Assembly: GCF_014851585.1 (NCBI RefSeq)
Contig: NZ_JACVAB010000004.1
Coordinates: 248,001-312,000, forward strand
Source of the DNA: Agrobacterium sp. AGB01
GTDB taxonomy: Bacteria; Pseudomonadota; Alphaproteobacteria; Rhizobiales; Rhizobiaceae
DNA length: 64,000 bases
Direction of reading: 5' to 3'
The notes under the pieces were generated by a model. That model saw only the letters and a program-made list of their open reading frames with translations. It was not told where the DNA came from and did no database searches. Positions 35,442 to 44,888 of the stretch are shown here, in pieces (position 1 is the stretch's first letter; each line of letters opens with the position of its first letter). The translations under genes and the position numbers were made by a program.

Positions 35442-37024
35442 AAAACAGCTTCAAGTTATTATCAGCAGCATTGATTGCTACCGCATCGCTCTACGGATAC
35501 GCACAGGCAGAGACCGTTCTAAGGTTGGATGAATCGCCCGTTGGTGAGCTGGATCCGGCCAAGGCGTCCGACTATGCCGACTCCATCCTGATGTTCAATG
35601 TTTATGATGCTCTGGTCATCCCCAAACAGGGACAGCCTGGATACGATCCCTACCTCGCGACCGGCTGGGAAATTGACGGAACGGCATATACGTTCAAACT
35701 GCGCGACGACATTAAATTCCAAAGCGGCAATCCGTTGACGGCAGACGATGTCGTGTTCTCGCTGGAGCGCATGAAGGCACTGGGTGCTGGCCTTTCCTAC
35801 CTGTTCACCAAGGTTGAAAAGGTTGAGGCGATTGACCCAACCACCGTGAAATTTACGCTCTCCGAACAGGACGCCCCCTTCATCTCGGCACTGACCCGCC
35901 TGCCAATCGTCGACAAGAAACTTGTTCTCGAAAATCTAGGTGACGGCGAAGGCGACATGAAGGACTGGGGACAGGCTTACCTCTCCGGTCATGCAGCCGG
36001 CAGCGGCGCTTACAAAGTCGTTTCACACAATCCGCAGGAAGAAACCGTCATGGCTAAAAATGCCGGTTACTTCCTTGGCGTGCCGCCCAAAGCCCCAGAC
36101 ACGGTACGTCTGCGCTACGGTCTGGAGGCGGCAACCGTCAGAACCCTGATTTCGCAGGGCCAGCATGAAATTTCCTCGCAGTGGTTGCCACCGGAAGTCC
36201 TGAAATCTCTGGCGGCCAGCGGTGCTCAGCTACTAACCGAGCGCGGTACATCCGGCTTCTACGTCAAGATGAACACCACCAAGGCCCCATTCGACGACGT
36301 GGAATGCCGCCTCGCGGTATCCTACGCCTTTGATTACAACGCCGCCGTCAAAATCGTGGCCGTCAATGACACGATCTCGCAGGGCAGTGCTGCCACCGGT
36401 CCTATTCCGGTCGGCATGATGGGTGCCTTGCCTGCAGACCAGACACTGGCGCAGGATCTGGACAAGGCCAAAGAACATCTGGCCAAGTGCAAATACAAGC
36501 CAGAAGACATCAAGATGGATATCTCCTGGATTGGTGAGGTGCCGTTGGAAGAGCGTTTTGCATTGCTGATGCAGGCCAACTTCAGCCAACTTGGCATCAA
36601 GGCAAACGTCAAAAAAATGCCATGGGCGCTGTTTTCCGAACAGGTGACGAAGGCAGAAAACACACCTGAAATCAGCCAGGTCTTCGTCAACACCATGACC
36701 GGAGACCCTGATACGCTGCTTTACAGCATGTATCACTCAACTGCTGCCGGCACATGGATGTCGCCAGAGCATTTGAAGGACCCGGAAGTTGACGCATTGC
36801 TCGACAAGGGCCGTGAAACAACCGACGAAGCAGAACGTGCGAAGATTTATCAGGAGCTTGGTCTCAAGCTGAAATCCATCGCCCCGTCCATTTATGGTCA
36901 GGATCAGATTTCGGTTTTTGCTGCCTCGCCCAAGGTGTCAGTTCCTGCGCTTACCGATCCTGCCAAGGCGTTTCCTCTTGCAGCGTTTGGCTTCACATTC
37001 CGTCTGATGGAAATGAACGAGTAA
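35438..37024 (+). CDS. Dipeptide/oligopeptide-type ABC transporter substrate-binding protein
   Basis: 528 residues, SBP_bac_5 family (DppA/OppA-like). Signal peptide about 1-24 ending YAQAE with no lipobox. Typical blocks: FNVYDALV, GWEIDGTAYTFKLRDDIKFQSGNPLTADDVVFSLER, GTSGFYVKMNTTKAPFDDVECRLAVSYAFD. Family members bind di- and oligopeptides, nickel chelates, opines or glutathione. The adjoining hydantoinase/racemase genes suggest a cyclic or blocked amino-acid derivative. The start overlaps the regulator stop. Confidence 0.93.
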   Translation: MKNSFKLLSAALIATASLYGYAQAETVLRLDESPVGELDPAKASDYADSILMFNVYDALVIPKQGQPGYDPYLATGWEIDGTAYTFKLRDDIKFQSGNPLTADDVVFSLERMKALGAGLSYLFTKVEKVEAIDPTTVKFTLSEQDAPFISALTRLPIVDKKLVLENLGDGEGDMKDWGQAYLSGHAAGSGAYKVVSHNPQEETVMAKNAGYFLGVPPKAPDTVRLRYGLEAATVRTLISQGQHEISSQWLPPEVLKSLAASGAQLLTERGTSGFYVKMNTTKAPFDDVECRLAVSYAFDYNAAVKIVAVNDTISQGSAATGPIPVGMMGALPADQTLAQDLDKAKEHLAKCKYKPEDIKMDISWIGEVPLEERFALLMQANFSQLGIKANVKKMPWALFSEQVTKAENTPEISQVFVNTMTGDPDTLLYSMYHSTAAGTWMSPEHLKDPEVDALLDKGRETTDEAERAKIYQELGLKLKSIAPSIYGQDQISVFAASPKVSVPALTDPAKAFPLAAFGFTFRLMEMNE

Positions 37025-37031
37025 AGATGAT

Positions 37032-37057
37032 GTGCCGGGCGGTCCCCCGTTCGGCAC
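37032..37057 (+). repeat. Intercistronic stem-loop after the peptide-binding-protein gene
   Basis: GTGCCGGGCGG (37032-37042) pairs with CCGTTCGGCAC (37047-37057): 11 pairs in RNA, two of them G-U, with a UCCC loop. It sits in the only large gap of the transporter cluster (60 bases) and probably raises binding-protein mRNA relative to the downstream genes. Confidence 0.6.
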
Positions 37058-37084
37058 TCCTTTAACTTTCTGAAAGAAAAACAG

Positions 37085-38110
37085 ATGTTTCCTGTCCTGC
37101 ATCTTCTCGCGAAGAAGCTGGGTACGTCGCTTATCGTCCTTTTTGGCGTGTCCCTGCTGATCTTTGCCATAGCCCGGATCATTCCCGGCGACCCGGCGCG
37201 CATTGCGCTCGGCCCTAATGCCACGGCCGAAGCCGTTGAGGCTCTGAGAGTAAGGCTGCACCTCGATGCACCCTTCATCGAGCAATATGGCTACTTCGTC
37301 GGTAATCTTCTGCGCGGTGATCTCGGCATTTCACTTTATACGAACCGTCCCGTAACAGCCGACATCGCACAATTCCTGCCGGCCACGCTCGAACTTGTCA
37401 TCGTGTCAGGTATCATGATGGTGCTGTTCGGTGTGCCACTTGGCGTTCTGTCCGCACGGTATCGTGGCACCGTCGTCGATCACCTTATACGCCTGATAAC
37501 GCTGCTCGGTGTGTCTGCTCCCGGCTTCGTTTGGGCCGTCATCCTGATGTTGCTGTTTGCCTATTACCTGCCGATTTTCCCAATCGCAGGACGGATTGCA
37601 GACAGTTTCACCATCGCACCTGTGACTGGCTTCTTGTTGCTCGACACGTTGCTGGCAGGTCGCCCGGACGCCTTTGTTGACGCCCTTTCGCACCTCATTC
37701 TTCCAGCCTTCGCGCTTGCCCTTTCCGGAATCGGACAAGCCGCCCGTCTGGTCCGTTCCAACATGGTGGAAACCTACGATAAGCCGTATATCGAAATGGC
37801 GCAGGCCTACGGTTTTCCGGAAAAGCGGATTTCACGCAAATATGCCTTCCGGCCATCGATGATCCCGTCTTTGACGATCATCGGTCTCGATTTTGCGGCC
37901 ATGCTCGGCAATGCGTTCCTCATCGAAGCCGTTTACGCCTGGCCCGGCCTGTCACGTTACGGCGTCGCAGTGGTTTTGCGAAAGGACCTTAACGCCATTA
38001 TCGGCACGGTTCTCATCATTTCCGCCATGTTCCTCATCGTCAATCTCGTCGTTGACTTGCTGGTCTCCGTCATCAATCCGAAAATTCGCCTTGCACGGGG
38101 GAAAGCATGA
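37085..38110 (+). CDS. Dipeptide-type ABC transporter permease (DppB-like)
   Basis: 341 residues with a cytoplasmic N-terminus, six membrane helices and the DppB features FGVSLLIFAIARIIPGDPAR near the start and MAQAYGFPEKRISRKYAFRPSMIP as the EAA loop. It forms the channel with the next gene. The stop and next start overlap (ATGA). Confidence 0.94.
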   Translation: MFPVLHLLAKKLGTSLIVLFGVSLLIFAIARIIPGDPARIALGPNATAEAVEALRVRLHLDAPFIEQYGYFVGNLLRGDLGISLYTNRPVTADIAQFLPATLELVIVSGIMMVLFGVPLGVLSARYRGTVVDHLIRLITLLGVSAPGFVWAVILMLLFAYYLPIFPIAGRIADSFTIAPVTGFLLLDTLLAGRPDAFVDALSHLILPAFALALSGIGQAARLVRSNMVETYDKPYIEMAQAYGFPEKRISRKYAFRPSMIPSLTIIGLDFAAMLGNAFLIEAVYAWPGLSRYGVAVVLRKDLNAIIGTVLIISAMFLIVNLVVDLLVSVINPKIRLARGKA

Positions 38111-38940
38111 GCAAAACCCTCTTTGTACTTGTGCGCAATCCGCTTTCCCTGATCGGTCTGATCCTTGTGGCTTTGGTGGTATTCTCGGCGGTTTTTGCCG
38201 ACTTCATCGTGCCCTTCCCCGAACATCAGGGTGCTGTCGTCGATTTCCTGAATTTCAACAAGGCACCTGAATGGCCTTATATTTTCGGCACTGATCTTGT
38301 CGGCCGCGATCTCTTCACTCGCATCATCTATGCGTACCGGGTATCGCTGATCCTCGGCATCGTGGTGCTGGCGATTGCAGTTCCGGTCGGCGTCGCCATA
38401 GGCCTTGCTGCCGGTTACCTCGGCGGCTGGACGGAATATGTGCTGATGCGCATCACCGACGTGTTCCTGTCCATTCCACCACTGGTTCTTGCCATGTCGA
38501 TGATGGGTCTTCTGGAACCGACCCTGACCAACGGCATGATTGCGGTCACCGCCATGTGGTGGCCTTGGTACACGCGTCTTGTCTACAATCTAGCCCGTGG
38601 TGAAAAAGAAGAAGGGTATGTGCTTGCCGCCGAAGTGATCGGCGCGTCGCGCCTGCACATCATGTTCCGGGAAATCCTGCCGAACTGCGTACCCTCGATC
38701 CTCACCAAGATGACGCTCGATTTCGGCTTCGTGATCCTCATCGCCTCCTCCCTCTCCTTCCTCGGCCTTGGTGTACAGCCGCCAACACCTGACCTGGGCT
38801 CAATGGTGGCTGAAGGTGCAAAATATCTGCCCGACAGTTGGTGGCTCACCGTCTTCCCCGGTCTTGCCATTCTGATTGCGGTGTTCGGTTTCAACCTGAT
38901 CGGCGATGCGCTTCGCGAAATTCTGGGAGTGGATCAATGA
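38107..38940 (+). CDS. Dipeptide-type ABC transporter permease (DppC-like)
   Basis: 277 residues, DppC/OppC family: N-terminal helix, FGTDLVGRDLFTRIIYAYRVSLILG block, EAA loop AAEVIGASRLHIMFREILPN, and the LSFLGLGVQPPTPDLGSM signature before the last helix. It pairs with the DppB-like subunit. ATGA overlaps couple it to both neighbours. Confidence 0.95.
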   Translation: MSKTLFVLVRNPLSLIGLILVALVVFSAVFADFIVPFPEHQGAVVDFLNFNKAPEWPYIFGTDLVGRDLFTRIIYAYRVSLILGIVVLAIAVPVGVAIGLAAGYLGGWTEYVLMRITDVFLSIPPLVLAMSMMGLLEPTLTNGMIAVTAMWWPWYTRLVYNLARGEKEEGYVLAAEVIGASRLHIMFREILPNCVPSILTKMTLDFGFVILIASSLSFLGLGVQPPTPDLGSMVAEGAKYLPDSWWLTVFPGLAILIAVFGFNLIGDALREILGVDQ

Positions 38941-39827
38941 AAACCCCAACCCTGAAAATCGAAAACCTCAAGCTTGGTTTCAAAGGCTTTTCCGGCACCA
39001 ACGCCGTGTTGCACGGCATATCGCTGCATATTGCAAAGGGCGAAAAGGTTGCGCTGGTCGGTGAATCAGGCTCCGGAAAATCCGTGACCGCCCGCATCGT
39101 GCTGGGACTTCTGCAAGAGCAAAAAAATGCCAAGATCACCGGCGGACTGGAATTTGAAAGTCGCAACCTCAACGCCATGACTGCACGCCAGCGTAAGGCG
39201 TTACGCGGCACGGATATGTCGATGATCTTTCAGGATCCGACCTCCTCGCTAAACCCGGTCTACACCATCGAGGTGCAGTTTCACGAGGTTCTCAAACGCG
39301 CACGGCCTGATCTCAAACGTGCCGAGGCTCGTGCACTTGCGCTTCAGGCGCTGGCAGATGTGGCTATCAACGAACCCGAACGGGTCTTGGATTCCTACGC
39401 CTTTCAGCTGTCCGGCGGCATGAACCAGCGTGTGATGATTGCCATGGCGCTTGCCAACAATCCTGCCCTGCTTCTGGCCGATGAGCCAGGAACGGCACTT
39501 GATGTGACCGTACAGGCCCAGACGCTGAAACTGATGGGAGAACTGGTGGAAAAACACCATACGTCGGTCTTGTTCATTTCCCACAATCTTGGTGTTGTGC
39601 GGGAATTTGCAGACCGGGTTTACGTCATCTACAAGGGTAACATCGTCGAGCAGGGCAAGACCGAAACCCTGTTTGATAATCCGCGCCATCCTTACACGCG
39701 CGCTCTCCTGTCTGCCGTTCCACGCATCACCGGCGGCGGTATTCCCGACATCGATGACGATCCCGCGCATTTCAGTGCGCCGCTCATCGCGCATGAAGGC
39801 TTTAGCGAGAAGGAGCTTCTGGCATGA
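38937..39827 (+). CDS. Dipeptide-type ABC transporter ATP-binding protein (DppD-like)
   Basis: 296 residues from ATG 38937, which overlaps the DppC-like stop (ATGA). Walker A GESGSGKSV, Q-loop FQDPTSSLNP, signature LSGGMNQRVMIAMAL, Walker B LLLADEPGTALD, and a C-terminal Oligo_HPY segment (NPRHPYTRALLSAVP). It is one of two ATPases of the importer. Confidence 0.94.
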   Translation: MKTPTLKIENLKLGFKGFSGTNAVLHGISLHIAKGEKVALVGESGSGKSVTARIVLGLLQEQKNAKITGGLEFESRNLNAMTARQRKALRGTDMSMIFQDPTSSLNPVYTIEVQFHEVLKRARPDLKRAEARALALQALADVAINEPERVLDSYAFQLSGGMNQRVMIAMALANNPALLLADEPGTALDVTVQAQTLKLMGELVEKHHTSVLFISHNLGVVREFADRVYVIYKGNIVEQGKTETLFDNPRHPYTRALLSAVPRITGGGIPDIDDDPAHFSAPLIAHEGFSEKELLA

Positions 39828-40636
39828 GCGCGCTTCTATCCGTTCGCAACATCTCCAAAACCTTCAATGTCGCTGGCCGAGACGTCAGGGCGCTGGAGAA
39901 TATTTCATTCGACTTTAATGCCGGGGAATGCCTGGCTGTGGTTGGTGAATCCGGCTCTGGAAAGAGCACCATCGCCAACATCATTTTAGGCATTTATGCG
40001 GCCACGTCAGGCGATCTTGCCTTCAAAGGCCAGACGCTTCCGGCAAAACGGACGCAGACACATCGCCAGAACATTCAACTGGTTCAGCAGAACCCGCTCT
40101 CATCTCTCAATCCGCGCCGCAGCATCGGTGCCTCGTTGCGACTGGCTCTCGACGTTCACAATATCGGCGACAAGTCCGGACGCGACAAACGCACCGGTGA
40201 GTTGCTGGAGGAAGTCGGACTGCCGGAAGATTTCCGCAAACGGTCTCCATCGGCACTGTCCGGTGGCCAGCGCCAACGTGTGGCCATTGCGCGTGCGCTG
40301 GCCTGCCAATCCGAACTGGTCGTTCTGGACGAACCCACATCCGCACTCGACGTGCTGGTGCAGGCGCGCGTGCTGAAACTCTTGAAAGAGCTGAAGGACA
40401 AGCGTGGCTTGACCTACATCTTCATTACCCACGATCTGTCCGTGGTGCGCAATATTGCAGACCGTGTCGCTGTTTTTGAAAAAGGCCGCATCGTCGAAAT
40501 CGGCTGCACGGACGCCATCTTCACCAATCCCCAACATGCCTACACACGCCGGCTTATCGGCGCAGTTCCGGTCGTCAGCCGCGATGAAGCGGCCCTGCGC
40601 GATCGTCTAATGGAGCAGGAAAATGCAAATGACTGA
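39824..40636 (+). CDS. Dipeptide-type ABC transporter ATP-binding protein (DppF-like)
   Basis: 270 residues; ATGA overlap with the DppD-like gene. Walker A GESGSGKST, Q-loop VQQNPLSSLNP, signature [18 protein letters not shown], Walker [14 protein letters not shown]-loop ITHDLSVV. The C-terminal Oligo_HPY part is short. It completes the importer and overlaps the GAF gene by 14 bases. Confidence 0.94.
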   Translation: MSALLSVRNISKTFNVAGRDVRALENISFDFNAGECLAVVGESGSGKSTIANIILGIYAATSGDLAFKGQTLPAKRTQTHRQNIQLVQQNPLSSLNPRRSIGASLRLALDVHNIGDKSGRDKRTGELLEEVGLPEDFRKRSPSALSGGQRQRVAIARALACQSELVVLDEPTSALDVLVQARVLKLLKELKDKRGLTYIFITHDLSVVRNIADRVAVFEKGRIVEIGCTDAIFTNPQHAYTRRLIGAVPVVSRDEAALRDRLMEQENAND

Positions 40637-41126
40637 CTATAGCGATTTCAATGCCGCACTCGCTGAAGCTGGTGATCAGCCACACAAGGCCATGGTGGCG
40701 CTGGAAGCCCTGACAAAAAAGCTTGTGGGCGCAAAGCTCTTCACCATCATGACCGCAGACACCGTGGGTAAAAACTCCGAGCGCGTTTATTCCGGCCTGC
40801 CAGATGTTTATCCTGTGTCTGGTACCAAACCTTACAATGAAACCCGCTGGTCCGAAATCACCCTCAAGCAGAAGCAGACCTTTGTCGCCAACACGATCGA
40901 AGACATTGCCACCGTTTTCGATGACCACGAGATCATCAAATCGCTCGGCCTGGGCAGCGTCATCAACGTCCCGATCATCGTCGACGGGAATGTTATCGGC
41001 ACGCTCAACTGCCTGCATGAAACAGGTTTTTACACGCCAGAACGCGTAGCTGCAGCCGAAGCGCTGAAATTGCCGGGCACCATTTGCATGCTTCTTCACA
41101 CCCACAACAAGGCTGGAGCACACTGA
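40623..41126 (+). CDS. Stand-alone GAF-domain protein
   Basis: 167 residues (165 if ATG 40629, 8 bases after AGGA, is the real start). Almost the whole protein is one GAF domain: FTIMTADTVGKNSERVYSGLPDVYPVSG, then FDDHEIIKSLGLGSVINVPIIVDGNVIGTLNCLHETGFY. No output domain or membrane segment is present. It lies between transporter and hydantoinase genes and overlaps the ATPase gene, so it belongs to the operon. It may be a small-molecule binder or sensor for the pathway, or an accessory subunit of the hydantoinase; no function is established from sequence. Confidence 0.85.
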   Translation: MQMTDYSDFNAALAEAGDQPHKAMVALEALTKKLVGAKLFTIMTADTVGKNSERVYSGLPDVYPVSGTKPYNETRWSEITLKQKQTFVANTIEDIATVFDDHEIIKSLGLGSVINVPIIVDGNVIGTLNCLHETGFYTPERVAAAEALKLPGTICMLLHTHNKAGAH

Positions 41127-41127
41127 T

Positions 41128-43203
41128 ATGAGCGGAAAAACCATTCGCGTCGCAACCGATGTCGGTGGCACGTTCACCGATCTCGTTTGCTTCGAAACGG
41201 ACCACGCAACCGGTGAAGCAACCATCACCACCGCAAAGTCAGACACCACGCCTCCCAACTTTGAACAGGGTGTTCTCAATGTTCTGGACAAGGGCGGCAT
41301 TGATCCTGCCAGCGTGGATTTCTTTGCCCACGGCACCACCGTTGTCATCAATGCGCTGACAGAGCGCAAGGGCGTCAAAGTTGGCCTGATCACCACAGAA
41401 GGTTTCCGTGACACGCTGGAAATCGCCCGCGGTAACCGCCCGGACTTTTTCAACCTGCATTATGAAAAGCCCGAAGTTTTTGTGCCGCGTTATCTGCGCC
41501 GTGAACTGCCGGGACGTTTTACCTACAAAGGCGAGGAAGTAACGCCGCTTGATCTTTCCTCACTGCCGGAGATTTTGAAGATTTTCCGGGATGATGGCGT
41601 TGAAGCCATCGCCGTCTGCTTCCTGCATTCCTATGCCAACCCATCGCATGAACAGGCTGTTATCGCCGAGATCGCAAAGCTGTGGCCAGAAGTGGCGGTC
41701 GTCTCCTCACACCAGATCACCCGTGAATGGCGCGAATATGAGCGCAGCAACACCACTGTTATGTCGGCCTATGTGCAGCCAGCCGCCGAACGTTATCTCA
41801 AACGGTTGAACGATGGCCTTAAAACCAAGGGGTTTGATGGCAACCTGTTTATCATGCAGTCCAACTGCGGCGTAGATTCGCTGGATTCGGTTTCGAAAAT
41901 CCCGATCACTATGGTCGAATCTGGCCCAGCCTCCGGTTTCTGGGGTGCAGCCGAATTAGGCAAGCTGATTGGTGAACCGAATGTGCTGGCACTTGATATC
42001 GGCGGCACAACGGCAAAATGCTCGTTGATCGAAGGCGGTCAGGTCCGCATCATGACCGATTACTGGATCGAACGCGACCGCACATCCGCCGGATATCCGA
42101 TCATGGTACCGGTCGTCGACCTTGTTGAGATCGGCAACGGTGGCGGCTCGATTTCTTGGGTAGATGATTTCGGCAAGCTGCATGTCGGTCCGAAATCGGC
42201 AGGCGCGATGCCTGGACCTGCGGCCTATGGCCGTGGCGGCACGGAAGCAACAACGACGGACGCCAATCTTTGGCTGGGACGTATAAACCGTGACTATTTC
42301 TGCGGCGGTTCGGTCGAGGCTGATATGGCCGCGACTGAAAAGGCGCTGAATGCCGTTGGCGGTAAGCTTGGCGTGACTGCCGACGAGGTAGCACGTGGCA
42401 TTATCCGTATTGCCAACAACAACATGGTCAACGCGCTGAAGCTCGTATCCCTGAACCGTGGCTTCGACCCTCGTGACTTCACCCTGGTGGCGTTTGGCGG
42501 CGGCGGTGCCATGCATGCCGTGGCACTGGGCATGGAACTGGGCGTCAAAAAGGTTGTGATTCCGGCAGGTGCATCGGTTTTCTCCGCATGGGGCATGATG
42601 ATGTCCGATCTGCGCCGCGATTATTTCGTGACCAAGCTGGCCGACCTGAAAGATGGCGCCGCGGCAATGATCGAAAACCTGTTCGGCGAAAGCGAAACGC
42701 TGGCAAAGGAGCAGTTTGCCGCCGAAGGCATCGACGCCACAAAGGTCAAGTTCCTGCGCTATGGCAAGTTCCGCTATCAGAACCAGGAACATACGACGGA
42801 AGTTCTGATCGATGGAGGCACGATCACGCAGGCACGCTTGCAAGAGATCGAAACCGACTTCCACGAAACCTATGAGCGTGAATACACCTATCGTCTCAAG
42901 GCACCGGTGGAGCTGGTCGGCATTCACCTCGTGGCCTTTGCCGAGGTTGGCAAACTGAAGATGCAGGAAAAGCCGCTTGGCGACAGCGACGCATCACCAG
43001 CGACCAAAAGCACCCGCAAAGTCGATTACGCTCTGGAAGGTGTTCACGACGCTACGATCTACGACGGCACAAAATTGCAGCCCGGCATGCAGTTGAAAGG
43101 CCCGGCCGTGATTGAAGATCCCGGCACCACCATCGTCATCCATCCCGACAATCGCGTCGAGGTCGATGGTTTCGGCAACATTCACATCCATCTTGGCGCC
43201 TGA
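41128..43203 (+). CDS. Hydantoinase/oxoprolinase family protein, A subunit (HyuA type)
   Basis: 691 residues. It starts with the sugar-kinase-like nucleotide fold VATDVGGTFTDLVCFE, continues with HGTTVVINALTERKG, and contains the second phosphate region LALDIGGTTAKCSLIEGG and the FGGGGAMHA block near 455-463. With the HyuB subunit next door it forms an ATP-dependent enzyme family that includes N-methylhydantoinase, 5-oxoprolinase, caprolactamase and acetone/acetophenone carboxylases. Here the racemase and peptidase partners favour opening of a cyclic amide over ketone carboxylation. It follows the GAF gene by one base. Confidence 0.93.
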   Translation: MSGKTIRVATDVGGTFTDLVCFETDHATGEATITTAKSDTTPPNFEQGVLNVLDKGGIDPASVDFFAHGTTVVINALTERKGVKVGLITTEGFRDTLEIARGNRPDFFNLHYEKPEVFVPRYLRRELPGRFTYKGEEVTPLDLSSLPEILKIFRDDGVEAIAVCFLHSYANPSHEQAVIAEIAKLWPEVAVVSSHQITREWREYERSNTTVMSAYVQPAAERYLKRLNDGLKTKGFDGNLFIMQSNCGVDSLDSVSKIPITMVESGPASGFWGAAELGKLIGEPNVLALDIGGTTAKCSLIEGGQVRIMTDYWIERDRTSAGYPIMVPVVDLVEIGNGGGSISWVDDFGKLHVGPKSAGAMPGPAAYGRGGTEATTTDANLWLGRINRDYFCGGSVEADMAATEKALNAVGGKLGVTADEVARGIIRIANNNMVNALKLVSLNRGFDPRDFTLVAFGGGGAMHAVALGMELGVKKVVIPAGASVFSAWGMMMSDLRRDYFVTKLADLKDGAAAMIENLFGESETLAKEQFAAEGIDATKVKFLRYGKFRYQNQEHTTEVLIDGGTITQARLQEIETDFHETYEREYTYRLKAPVELVGIHLVAFAEVGKLKMQEKPLGDSDASPATKSTRKVDYALEGVHDATIYDGTKLQPGMQLKGPAVIEDPGTTIVIHPDNRVEVDGFGNIHIHLGA

Positions 43204-43214
43204 AGGAGCGGGAC

Positions 43215-44879
43215 ATGGCAGAACAAATCCACGACCCCATCACGCTTGAAATCATTCAGAACTCACTACAGGCCACGGCTGACGAAATGTTTGCCGCCAT
43301 GCGCAAAACGGCGATGAGTTCCATCATCTACGAAGTTTTGGACATGGGCACCGGCATTACCGATGCCAAGGGCCATCTGGCTTCTTCCGGAGCAGGTATT
43401 CCGGGCTTCATCGGTGTTCTCGACAAGTCGGTAAAATTCGTTGTTCAGAAGTTCTCCGAGCCCGGCGATATCGAACCCGGTGACGTCTTCATCACCAACG
43501 ACCCCTACTACGGCGGCGTGACCCACCTCAACGACCTGATCGTTGTCATGCCGGTGTTCTCCGAAGGGCGGATCATTGCCTGGACAGCGAACATTGCCCA
43601 CAATTCCGACATTGGCGGCATGGCGCCGGGTTCCTTGTCATCGGAGGCAACGGAAATTTTCCAGGAAGGTTTGCGCCTGCCTGCCATCAAGATGATTTCC
43701 CGTGGCCAGCCCATCCGTCCGGTTTTCGAGATCATCACCACCAACTCACGCATGCCGGACTTTCTGGAGGGTGACTTGTGGGCGGCAATCGCCTCGGTTC
43801 GCATCGGCGCCAAACGGCTTGAAGAACTGGCGGTCAAATACGGCGTTTCGACCTTTGAAGCGGCCATGGTGCAGTTCATGAATTTCGGGGAACAGGTATC
43901 GCGTGCCGAACTGGCCAAACTGCCGCACGGCACCTACTCCCTTTCGGAGGAGCAGGATGACGGACGTTTCTTCAATGTTTCCATCACCGTCTCGGCCGAT
44001 GAATTCATTGTAGATTTGCGTGACAACCCGGATCAGGACAATGGTCCGTTCAACGCCGGACGCGATGACACGCTGGTCAGCATGCAGGTCATTTTCAAGG
44101 CGCTTACCGACCCTGCCTCCCCGGCCAATGAAGGTTCCTTCCGTCCGCTGAAAGTGCTGACAAAAGAAGGCACCGTATTCCATGCGAAGGAACCCGCCGC
44201 CGTTGGCTTCTATTACGAAGTCGGCATTCGCGTTTACGATCTGGTCTGGCGCTGCCTTGCTCCACATATGCCGGGCAAGCTGCCATCCGGTCACTTCTCG
44301 TCCATCGCCGGAACCTTTATCGGGGGTATTCACCCGGATACCGGACGCCAATACACCATCATCGAACCGCAGATTGGCGGCTGGGGTGCCAATGAAGGCC
44401 GTGATGGTAACAGCGCCATCTTCTCCGGCGTGCATGGCGAAACCTATAACTGCCCCGCAGAAATCTCCGAGGCCCGCAATGGCCTGATCATCGACCGCAT
44501 GGAGTTAAACACCGAACCGGGCGGCGAAGGCAAATGGTCAGGCGGCCACGGCATTCGCATCGATTACCGTATTCGCCGCGATAACTCCTTTCTCACACTC
44601 GGTTATACCCGCTCACGTATCATGCCGTGGTCGCTGGATGGCGGCAATGAAGGAACGGCAAACTATGCCCTCGTCATGCGCAAGGACGGAGCACAGGAAC
44701 GTCACGCCTATGCATCCGGCATCCGTGTCGACAAGGACGACGTTATCCGCATCATTACGGGTACTGGCGGCGGCTTGGGCAACCCGAAAGAACGCGATCC
44801 GGCACTGGTCGCGCAGGATATTCGCAATGGCTTCATCACGCCTGAGCGGGCTGCCGATGTTCATGGTTACAAGGTCTGA
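43215..44879 (+). CDS. Hydantoinase/oxoprolinase family protein, B subunit (HyuB type)
   Basis: 554 residues, the usual length. Family blocks: DPITLEIIQNSLQATADEMFAAMRKTAMSSI at the N-terminus, GDVFITNDPYYGGVTHLNDLIVV, and the C-terminal glycine-rich GEGKWSGGHGIRIDYRI. It forms the hydrolytic half of the HyuAB complex. AAGGAG lies before the ATG, 11 bases after the HyuA stop. Confidence 0.94.
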   Translation: MAEQIHDPITLEIIQNSLQATADEMFAAMRKTAMSSIIYEVLDMGTGITDAKGHLASSGAGIPGFIGVLDKSVKFVVQKFSEPGDIEPGDVFITNDPYYGGVTHLNDLIVVMPVFSEGRIIAWTANIAHNSDIGGMAPGSLSSEATEIFQEGLRLPAIKMISRGQPIRPVFEIITTNSRMPDFLEGDLWAAIASVRIGAKRLEELAVKYGVSTFEAAMVQFMNFGEQVSRAELAKLPHGTYSLSEEQDDGRFFNVSITVSADEFIVDLRDNPDQDNGPFNAGRDDTLVSMQVIFKALTDPASPANEGSFRPLKVLTKEGTVFHAKEPAAVGFYYEVGIRVYDLVWRCLAPHMPGKLPSGHFSSIAGTFIGGIHPDTGRQYTIIEPQIGGWGANEGRDGNSAIFSGVHGETYNCPAEISEARNGLIIDRMELNTEPGGEGKWSGGHGIRIDYRIRRDNSFLTLGYTRSRIMPWSLDGGNEGTANYALVMRKDGAQERHAYASGIRVDKDDVIRIITGTGGGLGNPKERDPALVAQDIRNGFITPERAADVHGYKV

Positions 44880-44888
44880 GGTCGCGCC

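Noticed and set aside
41128..44879. HyuAB as acetone or acetophenone carboxylase
   Set aside because: Those enzymes need a third small subunit gene and carboxylation partners; here the neighbours are a racemase and a metallohydrolase. The possibility is not fully excluded.
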